From contig JAJEKV010000017.1 of the NCBI GenBank assembly GCA_021234155.1, positions 2,784,885 to 2,848,884 on the forward strand: 64,000 bases of DNA. Reading direction: 5' to 3'. Each line of letters starts with the position of its first letter. Position 1 is the stretch's first letter. A program made the translations under genes and the position numbers. Shown one piece after another: positions 1 to 9,750 of the stretch. A model generated the notes under the pieces. The model worked only from the letters and a program-made list of their open reading frames with translations, was not told the origin of the DNA and searched no databases. The stretch comes from Isoetes taiwanensis. Taxonomy: Eukaryota; Streptophyta; Lycopodiopsida; Isoetales; Isoetaceae.

Positions 1-1668
1 GCTTTTGAGAGTGAAATCCGAATGATGTTCATCAGGGTCCCTTTGAGTTATGGTTTTACAATCCATTTGAGCCTGAGCAGGATCAACTTTTTGAGCCCGA
101 GCCGAATCATCCATATTTTTGGGGCGCCACTCCTGCCTAATAATGAGAGGGGGTTTAACTGATGTAGCTTTTTTCCAGAAGGGTGTAGCTTCTTCAAGCA
201 CCTTGTGGGTGGGAGTTTTAGAATACACCACCTCCAAATCCAGAGTTCTGCCTTCTGAGATCTTGATTTTAACATTTTTAAGCCATCTTGAGTCAATTTC
301 TTTAGAAATACAGACAGAGGGGAAATTTGTTTGAGGGATATTTATAGAGATAATATCCCCCAAGTTGCTCGAGATGGCCCTTAGATGAGAAATTGTCCAT
401 AAGGCAGGAGGCAGATTAGGAAATGTTATCCAGGTGGAAGTAGAAATATGCTTTGAGTTACCTGGGGTAAATAATGGGCTCCATCTCATGATATAAAACT
501 CGTTGTTACTAATTTTGCCCAATTTCTTTTTTAGCAGGTAAGTAACACTAAAATTATCCTTACAGAGGATCTGAAACGTTCTGTTATCAATCTTGAGCAG
601 GGAGCAGATGGGGATTCTATGAGTTTTGGTGATCCAAAACTTGATTTCTCCAATAGAGGGGCATTTTGAAGGAAAATAGATAAGCATCCCCCTGTCAGAG
701 TATAAATTCACTGCCGTGGAATCTTGAACACTCGAAAGATCAATATAATCCAAATTAACTTTAGATTTGTCAGTCGGGTTAGCACAAGAATCAAGATTAA
801 GCAAAGCATTTTTATATGAGGGAAGAATTGGACCTTTTGCTTTGTCGCTTTTGCCAATGACAGGGATCCGATTACATACTTTCTGATCTTCGACTGAAGT
901 ACTGATCCTGTTCATGCCAGAGTTGTGTAGGTCCACGCAGTTCTTACAGTCACACTGATTTGTCTCAAGCGGGTTGAAATAGCCATTGGAATCCCTGATC
1001 TTGCATGCACCAGTGTCCTTTTTGAGTCTTGTCTGATAAATACCATATTCTTGCGAGACATCTTTAAGGATCAGATCAGAACCCGAGGGGATTTTACTGA
1101 GAGCCTGCTTCCGGTGGTACTCAATGACACTATCGTCGGCTTCTTCCCATCTTTTAATGAGTTTTATGGAAGCCTTAGAGTTCCAGTTAAGGTTTTCAAG
1201 GTCCAAAAGAATTGCCTTGGCTGCATTGAGCATCTCGTCCATAGATTTCTGGAAGATGTTGTTCTTGAGGCTGCAACAATCGGCTTCGGAGTGGCCTTGT
1301 TTCACCCTTATCCTTTTACATAAGTTTCTGTCCATTTCCTGAAGAAGCTCGAACATATTCCAGGCCCAATCCCTATCGTTTGCCCTTCCAGCGTTATAAT
1401 CTTTATCCACGGCTTCCATTTTACTGAGAGTCTCACATATAACCCCGTCACCAAGAACCTCCATGCAAACCGCCGCTGCTCTCTGTTGATCTTGAATTAG
1501 AGCAAAGGTGATATACAAAGATTTCAGTTTCCCCCAAACCTTATCATTTTTACTGTCTAGCCAGAAGATGTTAGTCCATTCATCGTCTTCGATCATGCGG
1601 AGAGCTTTTTCCTTGTCCGTTTGGCTCTTGGGCTGATTCGAGTCAATTTTCACGGTTTTGCTTGCCAT
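1..1668 (-). CDS. LINE ORF1 gag-like protein with DUF4283-like domain, partial
   Basis: The frame opens with ATG at 1668 and stays open for 556 codons to base 1, so the protein continues outside the window. Residues about 300-460 match the plant LINE ORF1 DUF4283 pattern: a strand-rich start (LIYFPSKCPSIGEIKFW), a charged KKKLGKI segment, then FPNLPPALW followed by SSNLGDII. A short cysteine cluster, CDCKNC, lies near residue 240. The first 200 residues are charged and helical and match nothing I know. In known plant L1-like elements this protein coats the RNA and precedes ORF2 (endonuclease-RT). ORF2 would lie to the left and is not visible. Having no stop in 1.67 kb is unusual here, because almost every other TE frame in the window is broken. 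A young insertion, or a domesticated gag-like gene, are the two readings. Confidence 0.8.
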   Translation of the reverse strand, partial: MASKTVKIDSNQPKSQTDKEKALRMIEDDEWTNIFWLDSKNDKVWGKLKSLYITFALIQDQQRAAAVCMEVLGDGVICETLSKMEAVDKDYNAGRANDRDWAWNMFELLQEMDRNLCKRIRVKQGHSEADCCSLKNNIFQKSMDEMLNAAKAILLDLENLNWNSKASIKLIKRWEEADDSVIEYHRKQALSKIPSGSDLILKDVSQEYGIYQTRLKKDTGACKIRDSNGYFNPLETNQCDCKNCVDLHNSGMNRISTSVEDQKVCNRIPVIGKSDKAKGPILPSYKNALLNLDSCANPTDKSKVNLDYIDLSSVQDSTAVNLYSDRGMLIYFPSKCPSIGEIKFWITKTHRIPICSLLKIDNRTFQILCKDNFSVTYLLKKKLGKISNNEFYIMRWSPLFTPGNSKHISTSTWITFPNLPPALWTISHLRAISSNLGDIISINIPQTNFPSVCISKEIDSRWLKNVKIKISEGRTLDLEVVYSKTPTHKVLEEATPFWKKATSVKPPLIIRQEWRPKNMDDSARAQKVDPAQAQMDCKTITQRDPDEHHSDFTLKS

Positions 1669-2454
1669 ACTCAGTTTTTGCTTGTGAAACTCCAAACAAG
1701 AGTCTGTAAAACCAAGCCTGCCGGAGATCAATCAAACCTCCACACCAAAATATCAAGGTCTTCAAATCTTTCCGCCGGTTGTAAATTGAAGAAGAGAGCC
1801 CACCGAACTAAGGGTTCTGCCCCAAAATCCAAGGGAACGCTGAGCCGAAAGAGATTTCTGGAAAAACGGTTGCCCAGAGCCAAATATCCAGTATTATGAG
1901 CACAAATTCTTAATGATCCTAGTATATCAAAGCACAGTATGCTAAGGAAGTGACTGCCTACTGACATCCTACTAAATCCTATCCTAGAATGATTGTTGTA
2001 CGCTAATCTAAGGAGGTTTCTAATGGCATTGACTGTCACATCGTTGTCCACTGGGATCTGGGGAAGCCCCAGACTCTGGAGAACATCCTCTAAAAGGGAC
2101 TCATCCATCGAGTCTCAAGCTTCTCCTGTTTCCCGAGGCGGGCCGAAGGAGCGCCAATGTGAGCGCCAACATTCATTTTTTCTGCTCAGGACCGCACGAT
2201 TTTTTCTGCTCAGGCCTGCTTTCATCTTGCAAGATTCGAAGTTTGCAATAAAAACGATAAGCAAGGCACCTAACCATTCCACTCCATGTGCGTCTTCAAA
2301 TAGCCCAAGATTATGTATGTTGCTTTCATCAACAAATATCATAGTTTCATCTAATCTCTTCCTTTTAACAAACATAGTAAAGGACATGTTAGGCTCCTTT
2401 GACAAGACTTAAAAATCTATCCTAAATGCAGAAGGGATGACAGAGAAATGTAAA
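1669..2454 (-). other. Leader upstream of the ORF1; broken small ORF
   Basis: On the same strand as the ORF1, one frame runs from 2405 to 1728, interrupted by a TGA at 2115-2117. It reads as a hydrophobic to basic peptide with no family I recognise, so it may be chance coding inside a 5' UTR. A short direct repeat (TTTTTTCTGCTCAGG) occurs twice near 2176-2216. Bases 2455-2640, between here and the LINE A tail, show nothing I can name. Confidence 0.3.
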
Positions 2455-2833
2455 TTACATAGTAAACCAAGGAAAAAGAGCCAAATACATATCTAAGGCA
2501 TACCATGCAGGTGATGGCACCAAAGACGACATATGGATCGGCCCTATCAAATGCAAAATCTTAAAAGCATGAGGGTTAGGATGGAAAAGCATGGAAATGT
2601 TGGAGTTAGGGTGTTCGCAGAGACAGAGACAGAGACAAAGAGAGAGGAAGAGAATAGAATAGAATAGGTTTTTAGCGTCCACGGAGACCAATTGGCCTAT
2701 GGGACCCAAACAAAGAGAGAGCAGCAAGCATATTACTGACAGGATTAAAAAACCCCCGCCCCGAAGGGTTTTCGAGGGAAAAACCTTAGCAGTAATAAGC
2801 ATGCTGGCACACTGTACAATTGCATAGGACAGT

Positions 2834-4330
2834 TCAAGACCGTCCCGTAGGACACAAACGCGTCCGTGCATCCATAACCTCCTGGAGGTATATGACCCCA
2901 ACAAACCCACCGACGCCGTAGTCAATAACTGATGCAACGGCTGGCCAGGCACTAGTAGTCGAACATACCTCTCTCGGATATGGGCAAATGCCGGGCAGTT
3001 CGAGGGTATGACATTCATCCTCAATCGCCCGTGGTGGCAACACCGCAAAGCCTTTGCTCGTCGTGCTTCCCGGAGCCCAACGCCTGCTTCAATGTGGAGG
3101 CGATGTGCACCCGCGAATGGAAGCTATAAGTCCAAGCTTCTTCATGGGCACCGGGTGTACAAGTATCGGTGCGGGCCTCTTGTGAGCCTAGGGATTGACT
3201 TGCTGCCGATAGTGTGCAAGCTTAACGCGTCGAGCCTCTCGCATCCCGTGAGCTTGCGGGCGAAAGTAGCATCTAGGTACGGTTTAAGTGCCTCACGATC
3301 TTTCTTTGTCCCGACTGACGATCTGCTTGCCCTCGCCGCCCGGTGAACCACCGAGCTTGCTTGTCTTTCCAGCCAGGATTTCGTGCATTGGGGACCCATC
3401 GCCGGGGTCAAAGCAAGATGGGGCAAGCGTGTATCAGCCATAGCGACCACCTTTTGGAAGTAAACGATATGGCGCTCCAATGCAGCCCGCTGAAGGGGTA
3501 GAAAGCCCGCTCTCCGGAGTAGGATCCGGTGCGGAATCTGTGGACTTCACCCCTGCAGCCCGTGCCAAGAAGGCCTTCTCGCACTGCTTTCGAGAGGTCA
3601 TTCCATGTGTTGAGGGAGATGACCGGACCCCACACTTCTGCCCCATACAACAGACCGCTCAACCAAGGCCCAAACAAATGTGATCGGTGGCCCCGTGCAT
3701 ACAACTCGCCTTGTGGTCGTTGTTTACGCATGGCATATAGTGCTTTCCAACCCGGCCGACCCCGCAACCCCGATAGCCGCATCCCAATGGGTGGTAGTTG
3801 AGAACTCAATCCCCAAGTACTTGTAGGTTGGAGCCACCTCTACCTCTTGCCCCCGGTAAGTGAAGGTGGGAAGCCTTTGGTCGACTAACGATGCAACTAG
3901 CAAAGACCCTAGTTTTGGCCAAGTTCACTCGCATGCCGTGAATTGGCAAAAGTGTCAAGAGCATCCAGTGACGCCGCATGTCCTCCGGGAGTGTAGGCCA
4001 TGAGGTTGACATCGCCGGCATATATGAGTTGCCGGATTGTGTGATGCATGAGATGTCGCCCGCCCTCCATGCTCGAGAGAGCCAATCTTCCAACCGATCA
4101 ATGTATAGGCCAAAGAGTGTGGGGAGAGGGGCAACCTTGACGACTCCAATGCTACTGATGTGATACGGCCCGAGCATGCCTCGCATGCGCCTATATAATG
4201 CATTCTCGCAAGTCTAGGGGGTCCCACTATCATCGCATCAGCCCCCCTGAGCTTGTTGGGTAATCGTGGTCGAACGCTTTTGCAAAATCAACGAAAACAA
4301 CAAGCATGTGTTCTACCGGGGCATTCCCCG
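2834..4330 (-). pseudogene. LINE A reverse transcriptase and C-terminal zinc region, frameshifted
   Basis: Fragments in different minus frames line up with LINE A copy 2. Near 4110 is the RT block SPTLFGLYIDRLEDWL. Near 4020 the catalytic box reads QLIYAGDVNL, where copy 2 has YADDV, so one catalytic aspartate is lost. At 3830-3940 there is a VNLAKT-type block, at 3600-3700 LLYGAEVWGPVISL, and at 2880-3040 the decayed C-terminal region (DECHTLELPGICPY) with a His and Cys spaced as in the LINE zinc finger. At least four frameshifts separate these pieces. The mutated YADD box and the frameshifts make the copy inactive. Confidence 0.75.
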
Positions 4331-4907
4331 CTATCCTCAATCAATGTGCGCAGAGTAAAGATATGATCAATGGTGGAATGTCCGGGCCGGAAACCCCGCC
4401 TGCGTAAGAGCTCGCGACCTCCGCTTTCCTCTCGCCCATATTGTCACCACCGCCTCAAGGATGCCCGATAACAGTTTTGCAAAGAGAGAGCTGACCATAA
4501 TAGTACGGTAGTTGGTCGGGCATTGAGGGTCCCCGCTTTGTAGATGGGCACTACTCGCTAGTGGTCCATTGGCGTAGGGAAGCCTTCTCGCAATGCTTTA
4601 TTGAACAATGCCGCGAGGATGTGCACCACGTGGAGGCCCGACCCATTTCGTAAGTTCTCGCTGCATGCCATCTAAATCTGCCGCCTTCCCATTAGCCGTG
4701 GCGGCGTAGGCCCATGATAACATCCCCTTCGTGATAACCGTGAGCCATGCCTATCCGTGGAGGGATCGGTGCGGCCCTCGAATTAAATCGGCCGTTACCA
4801 AAAGTCTTGTACCCATTGCTCAGAGGTGATGTTCCCCGTGGGTCATGCGAGGCTTGCTCAAGACCCTTCTCCGTAATGTCCTGGGTGCGGTCCCGGAGAC
4901 CAAACAT

Positions 4908-5603
4908 CTATTCTTGATGCTCGCAAGGTATCCGGCCTTCTTGTTCTTGAGAAAGGAGCGGTGATTGACCGATGGCCCGTGGGCGAGAGATGGGATCGGT
5001 GACTTGCCGGAGTGTGTGTTTGAGCTCCCCGACACTCATCATCAAACCATTTGTTGCGGGGAAGGTGGTAGTGCACGTGGCTCGCCCGCGTGAGCGGCCT
5101 CTCCCAAAGCATCTTTCGCCAGCCGTGAAGCAGCGCGCCATTTCGGCCAGATTGCTCTTGAAGTGTGGGGAGTTGCAGCGGTCCCGCCAGATCGTGCTCA
5201 AGCAGCTGGGCATAGGTTCCTCGCGACGGTCCGTAGTCCAGCGCAACCGGGCACCCGGTGTGTTGAAGCAAAGAGTGCACCCGGAAGCCTCCCAATGGAG
5301 ATGCATGAACAGGGGCCGGTGGTCCGAATCTACTTCCTCGTCCCGAGTGTCTGTCCCGATGGAAAAATGAGTAACCAGGTGCAGATCTCGTTCCTCAACC
5401 AGCAGATAATCCACCACACTGGAGCCGCCCCCTTGGTTCTCCTGTCTACAAGTGTAGCAACTGGAAGACGGCCATTGTGCCAGCCCATTACAAATAACCA
5501 GGTCAAAGATACTACCTAGCAACAACAACTGCCTGCCATAGCGCGAAATATGGCTGTCATCTGATATCCTTGACCAAGCCACCTCTGCGGGGTTCAACTG
5601 CAA
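4908..5603 (-). pseudogene. LINE A endonuclease C-terminal part (EEP fold)
   Basis: An open stretch of 231 codons shows the end of an AP-endonuclease-like (EEP) domain. It has ICNGLAQWPSS, then SVVDYLLVEERDL, then SDHRPLFMHLHW, the catalytic SDH motif near the domain end. In LINEs this enzyme nicks the target DNA. The N-terminal half of the domain is missing because the copy is truncated at about 5634. After the SDH motif the frame continues into the EN-RT linker (LRQVTDPISRPRA), which is matched by copy 2 near 41380. There is no valid start, so the protein is not functional here. Confidence 0.8.
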
Positions 5604-5713
5604 GACGTCCTCTGCCAGGGGATCAAATTTTGGAGAGAGAAATGAAATGAAATAAAATAAACTTTGATTATTACGTCTGTGAGACTGATAGTTCTATAAG
5701 ACGTTCAACTCAT

Positions 5714-6879
5714 CAAGCTCATATTAAGTGTGCTGAGAACTTATCTTCTTGTGCAGTTCTTGGGTATTTTACTGGTGGCTATTTAGATTTTTCACGGTTC
5801 CGTGTTTGGTTGTCTCGGCTTCTGAGACGCCTTCAACTTCCTCCTTTCTAGTCCATCAAGTTGTTGGCAAAAAACTTATCATTATGTTTGAAAGTAGTGA
5901 TGCAGTGGACTCTTTGGTATCAAGAGGGATTGATCCACTTGGTGGGGAATATATAATGTACCAGTATTACTCTTCTGGCTTTACACCAGATACATTTCGT
6001 GCATTAAAGATGCCGTGCTGGTTCTCGTTGCCAAATCTTCCTCCTGATCTAAGGGCTCATCAATTTCTAGTTGCAATTGCAACGGGACTTGGGGTTCATA
6101 TCTCACACTCCATCATGAATGGTCCAAGGATTTGTGTTTCTATGCCTGTGGACTCGCCTTTGCCAGATTGTGTAGTTGTGAAGAGCGGGCCTTGGTATAA
6201 GAAGTTGGATCTTAAGCTTCTGAATGGTCCAGAATTAGCCCATTTGTTTCCTGATAAGGAGGCTTTTGCTAGCTTTCGTCGAGGTACTCGTGCATCTCAG
6301 GCATCTGTTCAACATTCTTCTCAGGTTCAAGCTCCTACTGTTATTTCTTCATCTATTCATGATCAACCTTTGCCAGTTGTCTTGCATTCCTCAGCTATGG
6401 AAGATGCTCTACACACGGTTCCAATGGTGTCGTCCTTAGCACCGTCAACTGCAGCTATAGTTCCTACCACTCTCCCCGTTGTTGCTTCTGCTTCTCATGT
6501 TTCTGAGGTTGTTATGGCTGATGGTCCTAATCTTCAGTGCACTAAAGAGTCATGGCAATAGGTCAATTGGAAGAAGGCAGCGAGGAAGAAGTCGGTTATG
6601 TCATCTCACGAGGCTATCCTGCCTCGTTCTATTCAGTGGCATGATAACTTGATGTCTGTTGATGATTATCCCGATGTTGCAGAACATGTTGATTGTGATG
6701 AGGCCATTAAACGCCTCAAGGTGGCACAAGGAGTATGATTATGTACTGTGTTTGGGTGGTTTTGCTTAGTGGACCATCTCGTCCTCTAGGTTTTGAGTCC
6801 CATGTCACAAGTCTCTTGTATGTATCTTGATATTCCTTAATAATAGATTGTCGTCCTTCAAAAAAAAAAAAAAACTTGT
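5714..6879 (+). mobile_element. PolyA-tailed retrocopy carrying a DUF4283 ORF1
   Basis: A plus-strand unit ends in a 14-16 nt A tract (about 6860-6874). It begins soon after 5713, exactly where the LINE B 3' UTR is interrupted. The sequences TTCAAC at 5708-5713 and at 6884-6889 flank it and could be a short target duplication. It holds only an ORF1-like frame and a 3' UTR and has no RT. It is therefore either a 5'-truncated read of an ORF1-only transcript or a non-autonomous element moved by a LINE. Confidence 0.6.
5749..6738 (+). pseudogene. DUF4283 gag-like ORF with one in-frame stop
   Basis: The frame runs 270 codons to a TAG at 6559-6561. It then continues in the same frame for 59 more codons to TGA at about 6738. 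Residues about 40-160 show the DUF4283 pattern: KKLIIMFESSDAVDSLVSRG, then a YSSGFTPD block, WFSLPNLPPDLRA, then GPRICVSMPVDSPLP. After the stop comes VNWKKAARKKS, the W-x-K-V/A basic block usual near the end of such plant ORF1 proteins, which shows the stop is an internal nonsense change. No CCHC knuckle is visible. The first 30 residues look like read-in from the truncated 5' side, so I do not trust the ATG at 5749 as the original start. Confidence 0.7.
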
Positions 6880-6898
6880 ACATTCAACATTATAAAAC

Positions 6899-7890
6899 CA
6901 ATGGCCCTTGGCTGCCACTGTGCATGCTCGGACGCAGGCCCATTGGAGGCGAGGTGCTGTGCTCACCTTGGAGGATTGGTATTGGGGTGGTCAGCTAGCT
7001 TCGTGGGAGTTCTTTCGAGCTCGCTTTCGCCTGAGAGGCAGTGACCGGGCTATCTGGGAACACGTGGCGGGGAATATTCCGCTATAGTCCCTCAGGATGA
7101 TGTGGTGGTGCAGGTTCATCCGGATGTTGTGTCTTCTTGCTTTGTGCGGTCTTCTTACCGGGTGCTGGCTATTCATGACACACTGCCCCCTTCAGGCAAG
7201 TGGTCTCTGCAGCTTCCGGGTTCTCGATGGCGCTCGGTTTGGACGTGGACATGGAGCTCACTTCCCCCACCGAAGGTTAGGGTGCTTCTGTGGCAGGTGG
7301 TGCACCGCTGTATCAGGGTGAATGCCCTTGTGAGTCAGTTTAGGCCGGATGTGAGCCCTCTCTGCCCTTGTTGTGGCCTTCATCGTGAGACTGTGGAGCA
7401 TTGCCTGGTTTTATGCCCTCACTTGCAGGCTACCTGGGATTGGGTTAGGGCTCTGTTTTAGGTGAGATTGACTAGCCAGCAGTTGCTGCTTCATGTGTAT
7501 CCTGGTGCTTGGCCGCTCTTGCGGCAGTAAGCCTTGCATCTGTGTGTGGCTTGGTTGGTGTGGCTGATTTGGAAGCGGCGGCAGTTGTGGATCTTTCAGG
7601 GGATTCAGCAGCCTGCAGCCTCTCTGATTCCTCGACTCAAGCTATTTCAAAGCTTTCTGGTGTTCCCCGGATTAGTACAGCGGAAGTTTTCCATTTGGCG
7701 GGACTTCTTGGGTGTTGTAGATGGTGATGGTCGGTTTGTACAGCAGTAGAGTTGCAGTTTTTCTGTGAGTTTGTTGTGGAGTGTCGAGGTATCGCTGTCT
7801 CTTTGGGGCAGTTCTCCTTCCTCCTCACTTGCTTTGTAACATTACCATTCTTTTAATGTATTGATGACACAGTTCTTAAAAAAAAAAAAA
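6899..7890 (+). mobile_element. 5'-truncated LINE (zf-RVT type) with polyA and target duplication
   Basis: This is the 3' end of a plant L1-like LINE. It ends in a 13-nt A tract at 7878-7890. The 13-bp sequence AACATTATAAAAC at 6886-6898 is repeated right after the tail at 7889-7901, a clear target-site duplication. The target was the LINE B copy on the other strand, whose coding sequence resumes on both sides. Only the last part of ORF2 is present. Confidence 0.85.
7102..7461 (+). pseudogene. LINE ORF2 C-terminal zinc-binding region (zf-RVT)
   Basis: The frame codes 119 residues with the reverse-transcriptase zinc-binding signature. A PPKVRVLLWQVVHRC helix is followed by VSPLCPCCGLHRETVEHCLV, giving a C-x2-C and H-x3-C-like arrangement, and then the LFxxC/W region (LCPHLQATWDWV). 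In plant LINEs this lies at the ORF2 end and probably helps bind RNA. Only the final part of ORF2 was copied in, so there is no RT and no true start. The product cannot be functional. Confidence 0.8.
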
Positions 7891-9600
7891 CATTATAAAA
7901 CAAATGTGCATCCTCTGGTAGTAATGCATTAGTCTCTCCTACCTCTAACTCATCTACTTTTAAGGTTCTTAAAACATCGTCTCTATGCTCTAAAATATCA
8001 ATGATACATCTCCCAATATGTAATCCTGAAAAATCAAAGAAAGCCATCAATGTATCAGCACATACATCATACTTCTTTCTAATATGTCTATAAGCAGGGC
8101 AATATAAAAGTACATGTTCTTCATCTTTAAGTATCCTTGCCTCACATATCTTACACAATCTAACTCGTAAGGAATGTCATTCCACCTGCTTACTTCAACA
8201 CCAAGCCTATGCGAGCTCAGCCTCATCCTGCAGATGGCATACCTATATGTCGTGGAAATCTCCTCTACCAATTACTTTGCCTCCTGCAATGTAGGATTAA
8301 TATGGGTCCTATAAAAACCCTTTTTCACTGCCCCATCTCTCCATGTCCTCTGAAGAACATTCATTTTGCCCCATGTGCATATATCATCTTTATGCAAAGC
8401 TAAATCGTGAATATTCATCCCCTATCGTGCCATCCACTGAGTGGCATCAACAAATCACCCTTAACCCGTGTCTCCTCCAAAGCCAAGAGTGGTAAACTTT
8501 CTTCAGGCATAATATATAACACCTTATATATTAAGGAGTCTGCAAAGTGCTTCTGCCCCCGTGAGTATACCACCTTCTACTAACATCATAAAGAGTTTGC
8601 ATTTTTGTTCCAAGTTTAGATCAAAAGAATTTCTTTTGAACTTTCGCAACCTTTTTTCAAGTCTCCAATGCCAATCCAGGATCCCCATTCTTCACATCCA
8701 TACAAAACCACAAACTGGACCAATGTTATATAAAGCATTCTTTTCAACCTAAAGTTCCATATCTCTGCTTTGGCACATCTACGATGCATTGCATACAGTG
8801 CTTTGAGGTCACTGTTTACTTCTTGCTCCACTGCTTAGTTCCAATTTGGACTTTTATCCACTAATATCCCAAGGTACTTATAGCTATTGGTAATTTCTAC
8901 AAGTTCACCTTGATAATAGAAGTTTAAATGATTAGTCTTATTTGCCCCAAACACAATCACTTTGGTCTTATCCATATTAACTTGCACGCCTTTTGCATAT
9001 GCAAGCGTATCAAAATGCCTTTGCAACCCATGTATGCTCCTAGGTAGCAATATCACATCAGCATATAAAAGTAGTATAAGAACATAACCCATTTATAGTC
9101 GTTCCATCTCCACCATGGTCCCGCATCCAGCATTCAAGTTGGTCTATAAAAAGACCAATAATGTAGACATTAGAGGACACTTCTGTTTTACTCCCATCTA
9201 CAACATCATTACAAGACTGTATATGGAAAGGACAATTGAACTAATACCTTATCATATAGATTTCCAACTGCTTGACTGTATTCAACAGAAATGCTTAAAT
9301 TATTCATTCTTTTCCTATAATTTTTTCTGTCCACCATATCAAAAGTTTTGGAGAAGTCAACAAATGCAGCATATAGGGGGCTTTTTTTTTTCCAACGACA
9401 GAATCTATCATTGCACGCATAGTGACCAAATGGTTAATAGTGGATCTTTTGTGTCTGAATCCAGCTTGTTCCACATCATGATCCAGCTTGTACTAATTTT
9501 TGAATCCAGAATGACTGCATGATCATTCGATCATTAGCTGGATCCAATTCATCGCCTGCTTTTTGGAGTGGAACAACCATGTTTATTTGCCATGCTTGTG
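7891..9600 (-). pseudogene. LINE B reverse transcriptase and C-terminal Cys/His region
   Basis: Minus-strand blocks in order are as follows. Near 9590-9530 is the RT start (FPQAWQ..VVPLQKAGDELDPAN). At 9390-9330 is PLYAAFVDFSKTFDMVDR. At 9092-8835 is LLLYADVILL, the catalytic box with the second Asp changed to Val, then VNMDKTKVIVFG and EITNSYKYLGILVD. At 8830-8616 is YGCEEWGSWIG. At 8158-7900 is CKICEARILKDEEHVLLYCPAY, the Cys-Cys-His-Cys C-terminal motif. Same-family sequence at 50069-51286 has an intact YADD. Several frameshifts and the YADV change make this copy dead. Confidence 0.8.
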
Positions 9601-9750
9601 GGAAGTCCTCTCGTAGCACTGAATTAAACAATTTTGACAAGATAGCAGCAAAGTTGCATTACATTAAAGAGGGACACATTCCAACAGAAGGGCCTTATGT
9701 AGTTAAAGTGGGACACCATCAAATATTTGTGATTTTACTTTGAAGCACTA

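Larger units (their letters stand above)
2652..5634 (-). mobile_element. LINE family A, copy 1 (5'-truncated, decayed)
   Basis: This is a minus-strand non-LTR retrotransposon with endonuclease, reverse transcriptase and a C-terminal Cys/His region in that order. The 3' end is at about 2652-2666, a GAATA triple pentamer on the plus strand. Just inside it is a UTR block with CCCCGCCCCGAAGGG and GGTCCCATAGGCC (minus-strand sense for the latter) that recurs at 38955-39120 and 19300-19421. The 5' side stops abruptly near 5634 inside the endonuclease, as usual for incomplete target-primed reverse transcription. It abuts the tail of a LINE B copy. The body is GC-rich compared with the AT-rich surroundings and carries many frameshifts. 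Confidence 0.85.
5635..9750 (-). mobile_element. LINE family B, copy 1, split by two younger insertions
   Basis: One minus-strand LINE B is spread over three blocks. RT and the C-terminal region lie at 7891-9750. A few bases coding the end of the protein lie at about 6880-6898. The 3' UTR lies at 5635-5713: read on the minus strand, GAACGTCTT, TCTCAC, ACG and AATAAA-like sequence, then TTTCATTTCATTTC, which matches the end of LINE B copy 2 at 49795-49860. The first gap holds the retrocopy at 5714-6879 and the second the zf-RVT LINE at 6899-7890. The 5' end near 9750 is set only by where RT similarity (FPQAWQINMVVPLQKAGDE) fades. Confidence 0.75.

Noticed and set aside
1051-1323. Plus-strand 90-codon frame
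   Set aside because: It is antisense to the continuous DUF4283 ORF at 1-1668.
4972-5519. Plus-strand frames of 118-132 codons
   Set aside because: They are antisense to the LINE A endonuclease.
6559-6561. Programmed readthrough of the TAG in the DUF4283 retrocopy
   Set aside because: A single nonsense change in a dead retrocopy is simpler, and no readthrough context or structure is evident.
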